Origin: Siphonodentalium dalli
Lineage: Eukaryota > Mollusca > Scaphopoda > Gadilida > Siphonodentaliidae
Length of the DNA stretch: 64,000 bases
Reading direction: 5' to 3'
Assembly: GCA_032622095.1 (NCBI GenBank)
Contig: CP136062.1
Location: forward strand, 200,083,887-200,147,886
Both the position numbers and the translations under genes were made by a program. Positions within the stretch are counted from its first letter, which is position 1, and each line of letters begins with the position of its first letter. Shown piece by piece: positions 1 to 12,190 of this stretch. The notes beneath the pieces were generated by a model. The model saw only the letters and a list, made by a program, of their open reading frames with translations, was not told the DNA's origin and ran no database searches.

Positions 1-146
1 CCCCATATTGAGAGCACCTTGTTTCCTAAGTTTGTTGGGATTGAGAGAGACTCAGTGGTGTTTTTGCGGAGATGGCCACATGTTTAATAATTTAAACGAT
101 TACAGAGGTTGAATGAGGGCCTGCCGGTCCGGATGGTCTTCCATGC

Positions 147-345
147 GACGTGAGGCTCGATGGGATTCGACTCGAACAGCAGATGCCGGTGGTGTGTCGG
201 CCCAGGCATCTGGGTAGATGGACGTGATGAGCCCGATGGGAGTCGACTCGAGCAGATGTGAATGGTGAATGGCGGTGATGTGCTCGATGGGACACGGCTC
301 GAGCGACAGATACTGGTGGTATGTCGGCCCAGCATCCGGTGGAAT
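147..345. repeat. diverged GC-rich tandem repeat, about two units
   Basis: Two imperfect copies about 120 bp apart, near 147-220 and 265-345. Both carry CTCGATGGGA followed by a GGTGGTATGTCGGCCCA-like block. Short proteins read from either strand here are translations of the repeat. No function is visible. Confidence 0.55.
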
Positions 346-349
346 GAAT

Positions 350-2110
350 GTGATGTATGGATGTGGTTCACGGGTTAGATCCGGACCAGCAGGCCCCGCC
401 ATATGACGAAGTCACGCCATCGACGAGAAATCGGGGGCCAGGCCAGAGGGGAGAGAGGGGAGGGACCGGGACACACAGGGCACACACGGGAGGCGCGTCC
501 GTGGCGAGGACAACAGTGGAGCAGAATAACGACTTTATGGGGCGGTAGCGAGATGAATAGCGGTTGAAGGACGATGGAGATGCTATAGCCGAACGGAAGT
601 GGCTAGTCAAAGTAGAACGGGCCGTCGAACCGGAACCCAAGTTGGTCGAAAGCGGACGGTGGAAGGAAAGGGCGCGGTCGGCGGAGAAAATGTCTCCCTT
701 GCCGAGAAGGGCCCCACGACCGAGGCGCTGAACGATGTGAACCGCGTCATCAAACCGCGAGTAGGAGACCGACGGGAATTCCGGGTAATGAAGTCTATGC
801 GCGAGGAACCAGATGGGTAGGAAATATTGTGGAGAAGGCGGAAATCGCCGGGCGTGGAATTAGGCGCCAAGCCAAGAGGGGAGACCCGGAGCGGAGGCAG
901 GGGCGGGAAGGGACCCGCCACGCGACCCAAAGCTAACACTTTAGCGAGTGATGCACGGACGACATTGGGGCGACCGAGGCAGACAGGAGGGATCGAGCAT
1001 TGGATGGGGAGCGGGGGCCAGTGTGTTGTAGGTGGAAACCGGGGGGAACCAAGCCACAAGAGCGATTGTGCGGCGGGGGTACAAGTCGAGCCAAAGCTTA
1101 AGCGGGAGGAGTTCGCGCGGCGAGAGAGCCAGACCGAAAGGGGGGGGCCGAGGGGTAGCGGGCGGTGGCTGGTGGGGGTGGAGTATAGAATTAGCCGGAG
1201 CAAGCATGACGGAAGCGGAGCGATGGTCGAGAGCGCGCTCAGGCATTCAAAACAGACTGGCGTACGTCGGTTGCCGGGTTGACGAGGCTGATCTAGAGGA
1301 GCAGACGAGGGCGCTGGTGGTACAGTGGGAGGAGGGTTGGCGAGAGACACAAGAGCCAGCTATTGTCGATGTAGGCCCACGACAGCGATGGGCGCTTGTT
1401 CCGGAGTAGTTCGTCGGAACGCGCCAGCCTAACCCCCCGAAATCCCACGCGGCCCAGCGGAACACTTGCAGGTACTGTGAAGAGCGAGAACGGTCGCCGA
1501 CGGGTGGTACTGAAGGTGGAGCGAGCTGATAGTGAAGAACGCGTCCGCCCACTGATCAATGGCCGCAATCGACGAAGCCGATGCGCGGGATCTGATGCCC
1601 AGTTGACCAGACGGAAGCAGACGAAATGGCTGTGCGGCTATGAGCGAACCCCCGGGCGGCGGTAGGAGCGCAGCTAGGGGGACGTATTCGCCGCGAGCAA
1701 TGCGGTGGCGAATCGTCTGAGGCACATGGGAGCCGAAATCGTCTTGGGTCGAAACTGGCGGGGGCGGGCCCAAGCGCCCGGCCAGCTATGATCGAAATTG
1801 ACGTCATTAAATAGTTCATTACCTCCAGTGAAAGCTGGCCGGACCCCGCCCCCAGGCAGAGATCGCACGGTTGTCGGTGGCATCCGGGCGGCGGCACGTC
1901 GCTGAAGGCTGGCAATGGCATGGAAGGACGACTGCATGAAGAAGGCGCCGACTGATGCGGCGGAGGCGGTACAAGGCGAACGGTTCTAGTGCGGCTGCGA
2001 TGTGAGCTGTCCGATGAAGGGCACTCGGACACCGAGTGAAGCGGGCTGCCGTCAAAGTCCGAGACGATCCGAAACCCGGCCGCCGGGGGGTCCCCCGGGG
2101 CGGCGACGGC
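350..2110. other. GC/CpG-rich tract, no coherent gene
   Basis: This stretch is much richer in G, C and CpG than the rest of the window. Reading frames of up to 247 codons exist on both strands, but they overlap one another, are rich in Pro/Ser or Arg/Gly, and match no family I recognise. The most protein-like piece is on the plus strand at 1206-1409: it starts at an ATG, is rich in Glu, Arg and Trp, and ends at a stop. It could be decayed retroelement gag-like sequence, a CpG island over a distant first exon, or chance open frames in GC-rich DNA. I cannot choose between these. Confidence 0.4.
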
Positions 2111-3700
2111 GGTCACCGCGAGGCGCAGTCTGAGGCAGAGCGGCATGTGGGTGCCCGTGACATTACCTAGGAAATGAAAAGAAATGAATTGGTTAGCGTA
2201 CGAAGGTGACAACGGCTGGGAGTGCCAGAGCGGAGCAAGGCGCGCGGAGTGCGGTTTCAGTGGCCAATGGTAGCGGACAGCGGGCGTGATGGCTGAACCA
2301 AATGGATGTGACGAAGGTATATAAAGCACCTGATAGATATAACACATACAATGTTGATACAAACAACGGGACTGGAGGCCAAGTGCCGACTCACTGATCG
2401 GTGCCCCCTCTCCCATATGTTATGACACTGAAAATAAATAATAAGTAATGGCAGAGCAACCTGACCACCAAAAACAAGTGGAATAGACATACATACCACC
2501 GGACACCCCACCCCCGAGTTAGTCCTAGGTTGTATAGAGATATAGGTATATACGTAAAGCCGAGTCTGTGTGGTACCATTGATGGCTAGTACGTATCGTA
2601 ATGTGGAAGAGGTAGGCAAAGGAATCCCGAATCGTCTCGCGTATGGATGACTGTACAGCTAAGACATTTCTCGTATTTGCACAATCAGGTAGCGCGGAGC
2701 CGTCAAATGCAAGATAATTGAAAAAGGAATATGATAAGGAAGTAATTGATTTAATAGACGAATTCGGGATTGAAAGGAGGAGGCGGCCAAAGAATAATGA
2801 AAGGCAGTTACGATACCGTTCCATTGGGGCAGTTGATTGAATTGGCAATGTGAACGGATAGCAAGTTGCCACATTCACAGAGGAAACGACGGTTAAGTAT
2901 ATGGGCAGGCCGCGGACCGACAGAGGAATACCGTGGTGGCACGGGCGACGTATGCGTAATGGTGTGTACATAACCATGGGGGCTCTCGAATCGAAATTGT
3001 TGGTTGTATTCCAGTATAGTCCACAGCGGGCGTGATGGCTACGAGAGAAGTCAAGAGGTAGCCATTGGTCTAACTAACTATGTACGCTTGCTATGTCGGA
3101 GAAAATTAATTATCTCAGTGTAAGGACAACTCGGCGATGAGTATTTACTCGTTCTAACGCCGGGTGTGCACAGTGTTCAAAGAATGCAAGCACATAGAGA
3201 TATATAAAATGTTGTTGTTGCTGTCGCCGTCGTAATCAACAAAGAAACGAGGAAATGAGACGCCCTTTATTAATAAATGAATGGATTATTTAATTAGCCC
3301 GGTGCAGAAATGTACCATGAATTCCAGGGTGGCGGAGTTTCTATCACTGGGGCCAAAGTGCCATCGCCATAAGCACATTGAGTGAAGAAAATGTCATGCT
3401 AGTGGAAGGGGTAACGCTCATGACAATGTCAAAGAACCGATCCGAATAGTGGACTACTCGTCGATGAGTATTAGCGGGGACCATGAGGCAGATATGAGCA
3501 CAGTCGAATATGACCTAACTGGGACTAAGTATAAGCCCATGCCACCACTGAAGTATTGAGAATTAAGCTGAATCCCTAGACTACTCGTCAATGAGTAGGA
3601 CTGGCGAATGATTGTGTGCCTGCTATCATAAAGTAAACGCTCTTTATAAACGCACATAATTAGTCAGCTAATAACCTATGTAAACGCCCCCACACTATTA
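2111..3700. other. no gene recognised; TATA-like site and short direct repeat
   Basis: A TATATAAAG box lies at 2318-2326. A perfect 17-bp direct repeat, CAGCGGGCGTGATGGCT, occurs at 2278-2294 and 3024-3040. The minus strand is open from 2977 to 2525 (150 codons). The plus strand between about 2615 and 3035 also reads as protein-like text broken by several stops. Neither matches a known family. Motifs of the CTCGTCAATGAG type appear at about 3461 and 3584 and link this stretch to the repeat field downstream. Confidence 0.35.
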
Positions 3701-3789
3701 GTTTATCGTGAAGACTAATATCAAAGCCGGTTACCTCCAAATTTCACCAACAAAAAACATCGGCGAACCCCGCCGACGAAAAGGGGGCA

Positions 3790-3960
3790 AGGTGCGATAC
3801 CGACAAGTACGGGACGGACGAACGGACAGACGGACGGGCGGACAGCCGGAACCCATGCGGACAAACCCCGTAAGTTGTCAAAGCGGCGGGGGACAGTCAA
3901 AGGAAATTGAAAAACAAACAATTGCTGAAGGACGGATGGACGGACGGAAGGACGGGCGGC
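3790..3960. repeat. degenerate (GGAC)n simple repeat
   Basis: Two runs of GGAC/GACG tetranucleotides, near 3812-3850 and 3931-3960. They produce the Arg/Asp/Gly-rich open frame at 3708-4205, which is therefore not a gene. Similar runs occur near 6343-6400 and 48780-48822. Confidence 0.75.
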
Positions 3961-4279
3961 AGACCGAGAACGGAATGCAGGCAACCAGAAGGGGGAGGGC
4001 GTCTAGGAACCGAGGGGGTGTGACGCCCGCGAAAAAATGGGCGTTGATGGAAAGGGGAGAAGCAATACACGGCGGACGAGTGTGCAAGACAAACCGGTCA
4101 AGCGGTGACCGTTCATTGGAAAAAGACCAACAAAAAACAAAACAAAACAAGAGCAACGCGAGTGTGTGGCAAAACACGCCCTTTAGCCATTTCGAATGGT
4201 GCTGAACGCAAATAAGATAATACCTTGAGCGGACAGGTATACATATAAACATATAGCTAAAGTACAAGGTGTAAGTCGG

Positions 4280-6090
4280 AGGAAATAAAGTAATCACCCG
4301 TCAGTGAGAAATACCATATTGGAATATACCTATGGGCGATATCTGTATCAGGGTGAAATGATTCAGTCACTCGGTGAAGAGAAAACTATATCATATAGTA
4401 TATATTTATAGGTGACGATTGTGTTAGGGACAATTAAAATTAAATGATAGAACTCATCAATGAGAAATACCAAGTTATTAGGATATATTTATATGTGATG
4501 GTTGTAATAGGGTTAAATCGAGTAATCACTCGTAATGAGAGAAACCATATCAACTAAGATATAATAACAGGTGATGATCGCATTAGGGTCTATTGAGATT
4601 AAATAATGTAATCACTCGTCGATGAGAGATAACAAGTAATTATAGTATATTACTAGGTGAAATTTGCATTAGGGGTATTGAAAGTCCCTTAAGTTTAAAT
4701 AAAGAGAAGGGATAGAATACGCAAGTAATCAGTAACTCTAAAACTTAAATCAAGTGATCACTCGTCAATTACTTCATACGTGAAAGTGACAAAAAGTTTA
4801 ATGTAGGCATCTCAGCTACTGCCAGCAAACAACATGGGATAGACCAGTCACACCATGCGCGAAGTAATGGGGATGGCGAAAGAATGTAAATATGGGTACC
4901 GATAGATAAACCATTAATAGTGTAAACACGCGACAAAGAGAAACGTCGAATTATTAAGGATATCATAGGAATGTTGTATTATGGGTCCGAAAATAAATCA
5001 TGTATGTATTACTAATAAGGATGGGAAATGTATATGAACAGCATGAAAATATTAACCAAGTAATCATTGGTGGGTTGATTTGAAAGGAAAGCGATACAGG
5101 AGTTAAATGTGGGCACCTCAGCTAACTACCAACATAAACATGGTATCGATGAGTTATATCAAATATGCAGGTAAGGATCTTGGCAAAGTCAAGTTATAAG
5201 GATATCCATAAATGGTTACTGGTAAATCAAGTAATCATTCGTCGGTGAGGACGAACGAATCATTAAACAGAAAGTGTCGGTGATAAAATTATAAGGGGAT
5301 GCAATCGCATCATGTTTGAAATACTAACATGGATGGGAATTATATATACCAGTATAGAGAAAAGTCAACAAAGGGATCAATAGAAAATGAGTTACCAAGA
5401 TACGGTGTGGCGTAAGTAAGATGTAGGTATAATGCGAATACATCCATCGTAATAGAATCTGAAGAAGGCGTGCGTTAAGCCGGAGGAAAATATGGACATG
5501 AGCACCGTAAGCACGGGTGACGACACGCATGGATTTAGAGCCATAATAAAGGGAAAACAGTCAGGGGCACGGGCGTAACTTGACCAGGTGCGAAAGTGAG
5601 ATTATAACTGGTATACCGTATAGCAAATTAAGTTAAATCAGTGAACATTAAATTTCAGGTATTTAAAGTAACATGTAGCGCAAGTGAGAGGTATATATTG
5701 GAGAAAATAAAGTAATCACAGGGCAATGAGAAATACCATATAGGGGTATATAAGCGGGTAATGACTGTATTAGAGTACAATCAAGCAATCACTCGTCAAT
5801 GAGAAAAGTCATATCACCAAGACTATATAACCAGGTGATAATTGCTAGGGTGATAGAAATTAAATATTGTAATCACCCGTCAATGAGAAATAAAAATATT
5901 AGAAATATCTCAGGTGGTAATAATATTAGGGAATATCAAGCGCATCATGTCGGAATGACTAACATGGATGGGAAATATATATATAACCAGTATGGATAAA
6001 AGTCAATCAAGGGATCAATAGTAAATGAGTTCACAAGGTATGGTGCGGCTGAAGTTAGATGTCGATATTATGCGGACTTGGCCGGTATCG
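4280..6090. repeat. diverged tandem repeat field with CTCGTCAATGAG core
   Basis: Irregular units of roughly 75-165 bp recur, each marked by GTAATCACTCGTCAATGAGA-like text, at about 4289, 4449, 4521, 4610, 5700, 5785 and 5870. They are usually followed by an AT-rich stretch and a GGTGATNATTGCATTAGGG-like block. A longer order is superimposed: 5300-5440 and 5940-6080 are about 80 percent alike over 140 bp, roughly 635 bp apart. No gene is visible. Confidence 0.65.
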
Positions 6091-6099
6091 GTAGCTGGG

Positions 6100-6480
6100 A
6101 AACACACAGACCAACCTAGGCGCAGGTAAAATAATCCAAACTGGAGTTATCGGTCGGAAACCAAATTGAGTAACAGGCGGTCAAATTCTAATTCGAAAGG
6201 GGGGGGGGCGGAACGCTGGGAAAATGAATTGGACGGAACCCACAGTCGAACGTGGCCTGTATCCTTAGCTAAGAAAGACGCACACCAACTTTGGAGCAGA
6301 GCAAATAATCCAAACTGAAGTAATCGGACGGAACCCAAATGGCAACGGACGGATGGGCGGACAGACAGACGGACGGATAGACAGACGGACGGACGAAAGA
6401 CCCGGCCCAGAGTGGGGACAAATACTAAGTCGAGGTGCAGATAAATTAATCCAAACTGGGACGGACGGACAGACCGACAA
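6100..6480. repeat. three diverged repeats ending in (GGAC)n
   Basis: The block AATAATCCAAACTG followed by GGTCGGAAACC/GGACGGAACCC-like text occurs near 6130, 6305 and 6450. The second and third copies run into GGAC/GACA tetranucleotide tracts. A run of nine Gs lies near 6200. No gene is visible. Confidence 0.55.
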
Positions 6481-7560
6481 CATAAAACGACCTATTGCCA
6501 AAAAGGCGTAACATGAAAGGCCGTGGCTGTTACCTGATCGGGAAAAACGCAGCGGACGAGGAGCGAGGTGATTACACACACAAAGAGAACGCCGAACAGC
6601 AATTAGGACAATGCCGTGGGACAGGTGGACACTCAAAACAAGACCGGCGGGAACCAGACCGTAACCACGGGATAAATATTGGAGACGACGGATTAGAAGG
6701 CGGTAATGTGAGACAGCGGGCAAGGAGAAAAACAAGGTGGCAATACATGACCTTAAACTGTAGATGATTGGAGATAGTGGCGAGCAGCGATGGAAGCAGA
6801 TAGAAAATTTTACGTCCTCGCTCTGTGGACGAAAGTATTGAATGGACGGAAATGACAATATTTTCTGCGCATGCTCGGAGCGGATAACTCTATTTGGCAT
6901 GAGTGACCTTAGTTGTCAGTGATGTTGTAGCTCTCGGAAGTCACTCCGGTATTCTACGCTTATTGGAGCCCACGCGACTTGCCGCTTAATTGAAGACGTT
7001 GAGCTTGTATAAATTGCCACAAGGGTGATTCCTTGTGGCTTCATAATAATATTTGTAACTGCATTATTCTTTTCTCTTTTTTATATCTTACTGATTGTTG
7101 AACGTAATAGCTAAGCATTCCTACAAATTAATCAATAGGATTCAAGTCAGTTCTCATTACAGCGAATTTAGTAACCAAGGGTTTAACATCCATATAATAA
7201 TATTTGTAACTGTAGGATTCTTTGCTTTTTTATATCTTCTATTAAAAATCAGAGATACCTAGTCAATCTAAAATATGATTGAGTGAAAGGTTATAGTGCT
7301 TGTATATGCTTTAATAGCTGCATATTCTAGAATTTAACATAGATAATCAGCATCCAGCAAGCGGATGCCCGACATAAACTTCATAAACTGTGTAATCAGA
7401 ACATTGTATGGGTGTCAACGAACTTTTAACGTCTTATTTTTGGCTTTTTGTTGAGTAAAATACGTCTACGAAAATAGACAACACTAACCAATGTGCCCCC
7501 TCTTCGTCCGGGCTATTTAGGGATTTATTTGTCATCGTCTCCGCCTGGACAAACTATTGT
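6481..7560. other. no gene recognised
   Basis: The plus strand is open at 6495-6767 (90 codons, Arg/Gly/Asn-rich) with no family likeness. A 10-bp-arm hairpin lies at 7018-7039 (CCACAAGG then CCTTGTGG). The text ATAATAATATTTGTAACTG is repeated near 7045 and 7196, each time followed by a T-rich stretch. Nothing else stands out. Confidence 0.4.
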
Positions 7561-8000
7561 TCGATCAGCCCGGAAACATGCCTATATCATATGAGCGAAT
7601 ATGGTCAAGGTCACGATCGCACGTGAAATTGGACCCACCCATATTGTTCCCGGGATCAAAGTAGGCCTACATTATACCAAATTTGAATCGGATCGGTCGA
7701 GGTCCAGAAACATGCCTATATGAGCTATATGATCGAGGTCAAGGTCAAAGACACGGTTTCACGTGAAATTGGACCCGCCCATATTGTTCCCCGGATCAAA
7801 GTAGGCCTACACACCAAATTTGAGTCGGATCGGTCGAGGTCCAGAAACATGCCTATATCATGAGCGTATTTTAGCGAGGTCAAGGACACGGTCGCACGTG
7901 AAATTGGACCCGCCCATATTGTTCCCCGGATCAAAGTAGGCCTACACACCAAATTTGAGTCGGATCGAGCAGTTTTTCGAGTCTATAACACAAATACATA
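7560..8000. repeat. tandem repeat of about 138 bp, 2.6 units, with microsatellite tail
   Basis: CACGTGAAATTGGACCC begins units at 7620, 7760 and 7895, spaced 140 and 135 bp. Each unit continues with CCCATATTGTTCC, ATCAAAGTAGGCCTACA and TTTGARTCGGATCGGTCGAG. After the last partial unit come (CATA)n and (GACA)n runs at about 7990-8012. The combination resembles the 3' region of an invertebrate non-LTR element. That likeness is from general knowledge and was not verified. Confidence 0.7.
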
Positions 8001-8680
8001 CATACAGACAGACAGACGTTCCAAAACATATAATAGATAAAATACAAGACATATAACACTATATATCCCGTATATATACGCTCAGCGCTATGAAATTTCA
8101 CTATTGTTAACCGGCTATTGACTCATGGAAATGTTGGGCCTGCAAAACGCGTTATTTTTCAAACTAGCTGGCGACTTTGTGAATTTTGATAGGCGTAACA
8201 CAGGTTATTGAATAAGCATAGAAAGGCAGTGTAATTCATCGAAATTAATGACAAGTGGTTCAAATTTCAACTTAATGCACAGTTTGTTGTGTTTATCTTT
8301 GTATACTTTAACAAAATTGGCTGTTTGAACCATGTACCATGGCAAATATTAGCCATAGTTTTACCCGTATAGAACGATTAAATGGGGAGAGAACCGACTC
8401 GATCAGGAGAGAACCCAAACAATTATCAAAATTCGTGGTTTTTGTCGTTGTTATGACTCGCACAATGGAAGTTTCGTTATTAACATGCTCATTGGTGCCA
8501 CAGATTGTGATGGGATTGAAAATAACTAATCGAATTATCACCTTGATGCCTCAAAATTGCGTTTTAACTGTCAAAAAGTCGTGAAAATGTATAATTTCGA
8601 TCATCAGGAACCGTCACAAATCAGTCAAGAACCATCACAAACCGGCGATAGAACGATTTCCGATGTAACAGTTCCTACAC
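8001..8680. other. no gene recognised
   Basis: The plus strand is open at 8339-8584 (81 codons, starting ATG) and the minus strand at 8541-8308. They overlap and neither shows a domain I can name. The stretch directly precedes the LINE pseudogene and could be decayed upstream LINE sequence. Confidence 0.3.
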
Positions 8681-10077
8681 AGTGGCCTGCTCAATACAGT
8701 GCGTAAACCCCACCTTCCAGTGAAGTTAATGCTGAAACTCTTCGATTGTATGGTAACTCCAATAGCTCTTTATGGTAGTGAAGTTTTGGTGCTTCGAAAA
8801 ATGTGATATTATAGAGAAATTGCATATGAAATTTGGAAAATCCTTTTGCGCATGAAATCTAGCACACCTAATTATATGGTATACGGAGAGCTTGGTAGAC
8901 ATCCACTGATAGTTGATATATAAAATGCAGGGTGTTGTCATACTGGTCAAAACTAAACTCCTCCGACGGATCTGAATTAGCAAAGAATATTTATCTTGTG
9001 ATGAAGGAGGTCCATAACAATGATAGCACATATTCTGGAAAACTTAAATGGTTTGAGTTTATAAAAATGACCCTGAGTGAGATCGGTTTGATATCCCGAT
9101 GGGATACTCAAACTGGACTCACGGGGACGGAGATCAGGAATACTAAATCTCGTCTGATTGAAGAACACTGGATTAAAATGTTTCGTGACCTGAATGAATC
9201 TAAATCATTAAGGGGAACTTTATATAGTAATATAAAGCGTCATTCCAGTATTAGTCGTTACCTTATTTATCTACCACAACATCTCATACCAGCATTGGTG
9301 AAATTTAGGACAGCAAACCATAGACTGCCAAACGAGCTTTCAAGATGGCGAAAACATGAGAGTTTACTATGCAAAATGTGCGGTTCGGAAACATGTGACG
9401 AGTTACATATTCTTTTGATCTGCGATAATTTGGTCACACTCAGGAGAAAATACATTCCTGACTATTACTGGTTAAAGGCACGTGAGGCCTTAGTTGTCGA
9501 AAATATTCATATTTGTTCCAATCACCGTAAACAGAAAAACATTAAAATGCATACAGTTTCGTTCATATATACCATGACCATCGCGTAAACAGCATGTTAT
9601 CACAAAGTCCTACTATATTTTACCAAAGCAAGAGCCTGATTGTGTTACAGAAGACAGCACAATGCTATTGGCTAATCACACACAAATGGCATAAACGCTC
9701 TTTATTAGTTCCATATAAGGAATTCACCAACAAAGAACGCTCTTTATGTTTACCATCATAATATAAACAAACACCAGAAAAGTAACTTTTTATGCTTTTG
9801 TTTACATAACAATGGTCAAACGGATGACAATAACATACTGTTTATGCGATATTTCTTATTTGTATACGGACAAAGTCTGTCTACATGTTGATGTTCTTTC
9901 TGTTTGTGGCGGTTTTTGACGGGTGTAAATATTTTCACAGGATACCCACCGCCAAGGCCTCCCGTACCTTTAAACCCTTCACTAGAAAAGTTTTATGGCC
10001 TCCTTGCGATTGAAAATATATCAATATTGAAGAACGTTAGCATTTATTTGAAACATGTTTTTAAAGAATACAACTAA
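8681..10077 (+). pseudogene. 5'-truncated LINE ORF2 C-terminal region, split by a MITE
   Basis: This encodes the part of a non-LTR retrotransposon polyprotein that follows the reverse transcriptase core. The first frame (8681-8921) has YGSEV at about 8771 and GELGRHPL at about 8885, both typical of this region, with one internal TGA at 8804. A frameshift near 8925 moves into a second frame containing LSYWSKL, a FRTANHRLP segment and a C-x2-C-x8-H-x4-C knuckle at 9370-9423. At 9472 the frame runs into a family A MITE and ends there on foreign sequence. Past the MITE (9974-10077) the same frame resumes and ends at TAA 10075-10077. No endonuclease or YXDD motif is present, so it is dead on arrival by 5' truncation. 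The family looks like the CR1/L2/Jockey group; the exact clade is uncertain. Confidence 0.85.
9472..9973 (+). mobile_element. MITE family A, copy 1 (TTAA target)
   Basis: A 502-bp element bounded by TTAA on both sides. It starts TTAAAGGCACGTG and ends GTACCTTTAA, so the ends form a short imperfect inverted repeat. It has no coding capacity. Near-identical copies lie at 33182-33678, 54596-55098 and 56357-56860. The TTAA duplication points to piggyBac-like transposition (family knowledge). It is inserted in the LINE pseudogene reading frame. Confidence 0.88.
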
Positions 10078-10392
10078 GATAGTAAACTGATCTATAGAGT
10101 TATCCATGTGAATTTATATACACATATTTCTCTATACATATATAGATATATGCTCGTGTGCAAATATATGTATACAGTATACATATGATATGTTTATATA
10201 AGTATTACATACAATGTATTATGTATGAACATGAAATTCTGATGACAATGTTATTCATACCAATATAATAGTGTATATATGGTATTATGCATGTTCCACA
10301 TTAATTTGTGGCTTTTCGCATTAAACTCATTCATTCTTCCCTCTTATTATGTGTCTGTCTGAGGTAATTCAGACATTGATTTCGCGACCTGT
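10078..10392. other. AT-rich DNA, no gene
   Basis: TA-rich, low-complexity text (TATATACACATA-like) covers about 10110-10290. It probably includes the 3' untranslated region of the LINE pseudogene. No other feature is visible. Confidence 0.5.
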
Positions 10393-10636
10393 TTAACCCT
10401 TTACCCAACAAACCGGCCAAAAACGGCCAAATAAAGCTGCAACAGCCTAAATTATCTTGGGTCTGTCTCAATAAAACCATACAAATATGGATATCATTGG
10501 AACCGGCTCATTGACCACATTGTGATGGTTACAGTTATGCCCTGTGCCAATGCATTCTCTTATATATACGAGTCGACCATAGGTCGCCTCGCATATATAA
10601 GATAATGCATTGGCCTAAAAAAGGGTAAAGGGTTAA
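10393..10636 (-). mobile_element. MITE family B, copy 1, shortened
   Basis: It is bounded by TTAACCCTTTACCC and GGGTAAAGGGTTAA, so it has TTAA flanks and inverted ends. Relative to the 13499 copy it is inverted, and it keeps only one of the two hairpins (10545-10614). Length is 244 bp against 353-463 for complete copies. The lost part is the A-rich spacer and the second hairpin. Confidence 0.85.
10545..10614. repeat. near-perfect hairpin of MITE family B
   Basis: The arms begin GCCAATGCATTCTCTTATAT and return as its complement, with a short GACCATAGGTC centre. Two mismatches are present in this copy. An RNA from either strand would fold into a pre-miRNA-sized hairpin. Confidence 0.85.
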
Positions 10637-12190
10637 AATTATCAACGAGTTTTCTATCATAGTCCTGATATGCTTTTCTGCCCTATCTTCATTCCTTGTA
10701 TTAGTGAATTTATGTAAAACCGTGTTGTACTTCTTCCTACCTGTTTTTTTTATTTCTTATCGTTTCAAGTTACCGATGTATCCCATTAAGATCTGCCTTG
10801 TACCAGCATTTTGGTATTTCTTTCTTCCATCTATTGGGCACTAGTCGGAGGTGAAGGATATAACGATCTGGTCGCTACGTCATAGAGGAGGTATGTACCC
10901 TAATTACTAATCACCACATCATTTTTATTTGTTAATTTAGGTAAAGGTCACGGTCTTCCTGAAATTCACAGTGCCATATTGAATAAACGTTCTGATCAAG
11001 ACGAGCGCCGCTTACTCCTTCAAAAATGTTGTATGTGTCAGATGCCATCCCAAATTAAGTAGATTTAGTCCATCAGTTTATACATTTATAGTTAAAATCA
11101 CCTATAGTAATATTGTAGATATATTTTGCGGCCTGCCCTCTTCCCCATTAACTAATGTATTGCATTTGTCATAGTTTGGGGCTACTGTCAATTTCTCCAT
11201 TCATTTCCTCTCAGCAATATGCTGCGCCAAAGAGAATCATCGAATTTAGTTTCAATTTGAAGCTGCCTCAATTTCAAATACTTACAATATATTGCTACAT
11301 CTCTGCCCTTTGTTAAGTTGAGTAATTAGTGCTTCACATCCTTGTATCATGGATTCTATATCGTGTAGGCGTGTAGCATTGTGATCTCCACATATATCTT
11401 GTTCACCAACTAATCAGTTCATTTGACAACATGTTCGGTAATTTCAACATAATTGTTACAGTATTGCCTCGTCTAAGACATGTGCGTATATTTTGCCAAC
11501 TCGCACATTTTTCAGAGCATATAAAAGCCTGCATGTCGATTTTTAGTTTGTGTATTTATTGACCCCCCCCCCCCCCCCACTCCAATTTACGTATAAATGA
11601 TTGGTGGTTCAAATGAGCCTTGTCCCTTTAAGATTACATATGGATGGTCAAATTCACAACTATATTTTGAAAATCGACTGCCACCGAAGGTCTAGCTGCC
11701 TTTACAATATACGTGGCTACGAACGCGTCTACCCAGAAATAATTTGGCGGACAACAACTGATAAAGATTTTCTCGTGACTAACAGGAATTTCGTAATTGC
11801 GTGACTTGAATTCTGTTAAGATTCGTATATTATCAGTTATCAGCGAAACCGTGAGGAATCAAAAGGTGTCTAATACAACTTCACCTCTGGAGCACAATCT
11901 CTTGACAAGCAGTTACAATTGGCGCGAAAAACCCATAGATCACCAACGATGACTCAACCAAGAGAACGCGGCACTTTGCTGTGGTCATATCTGATAATTC
12001 AATTTTCCTGTTGTATTGAAGTCGTTAACCGACTTCTATCGGAGCAAATTCGGTTAGGATCGGGTTGTTTGTGAGCTCATTGTCTGCCTTTCGTTGCATA
12101 TGTCCAAGACACGCAACATCGATCGCGATTTACGCATTTATAACAAACTCCACTAGGATTGCATAAGTCTGTGATCTCATAATCCAATTG
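10637..12190. other. no gene recognised; poly-C run
   Basis: AT-rich DNA with a run of 16 Cs at 11563-11578. The plus strand is open at 11601-11804 (67 codons) without a family likeness. There is no visible repeat, RNA gene or TIR pair. A long run like the poly-C may be unreliable in the assembly. Confidence 0.4.

Noticed and set aside
607-1350. 247-codon minus-strand open frame, the longest simple ORF
   Set aside because: It lies in GC-rich DNA where all strands have long open frames, is mostly Pro/Ser/Arg, and has no domain. Treated as chance.
2278-3040. LTR pair suggested by a 17-bp direct repeat
   Set aside because: Similarity does not extend beyond 17 bp, and there is no TG...CA end, primer site or polypurine tract.
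3708-4205. 165-codon plus-strand frame rich in Arg, Asp and Gly
   Set aside because: It is the translation of GGAC/GACG tetranucleotide repeats.
9475-9588. Apparent C-terminus of the LINE ORF
   Set aside because: It is read from the inserted MITE A. The native end is at 9974-10077.
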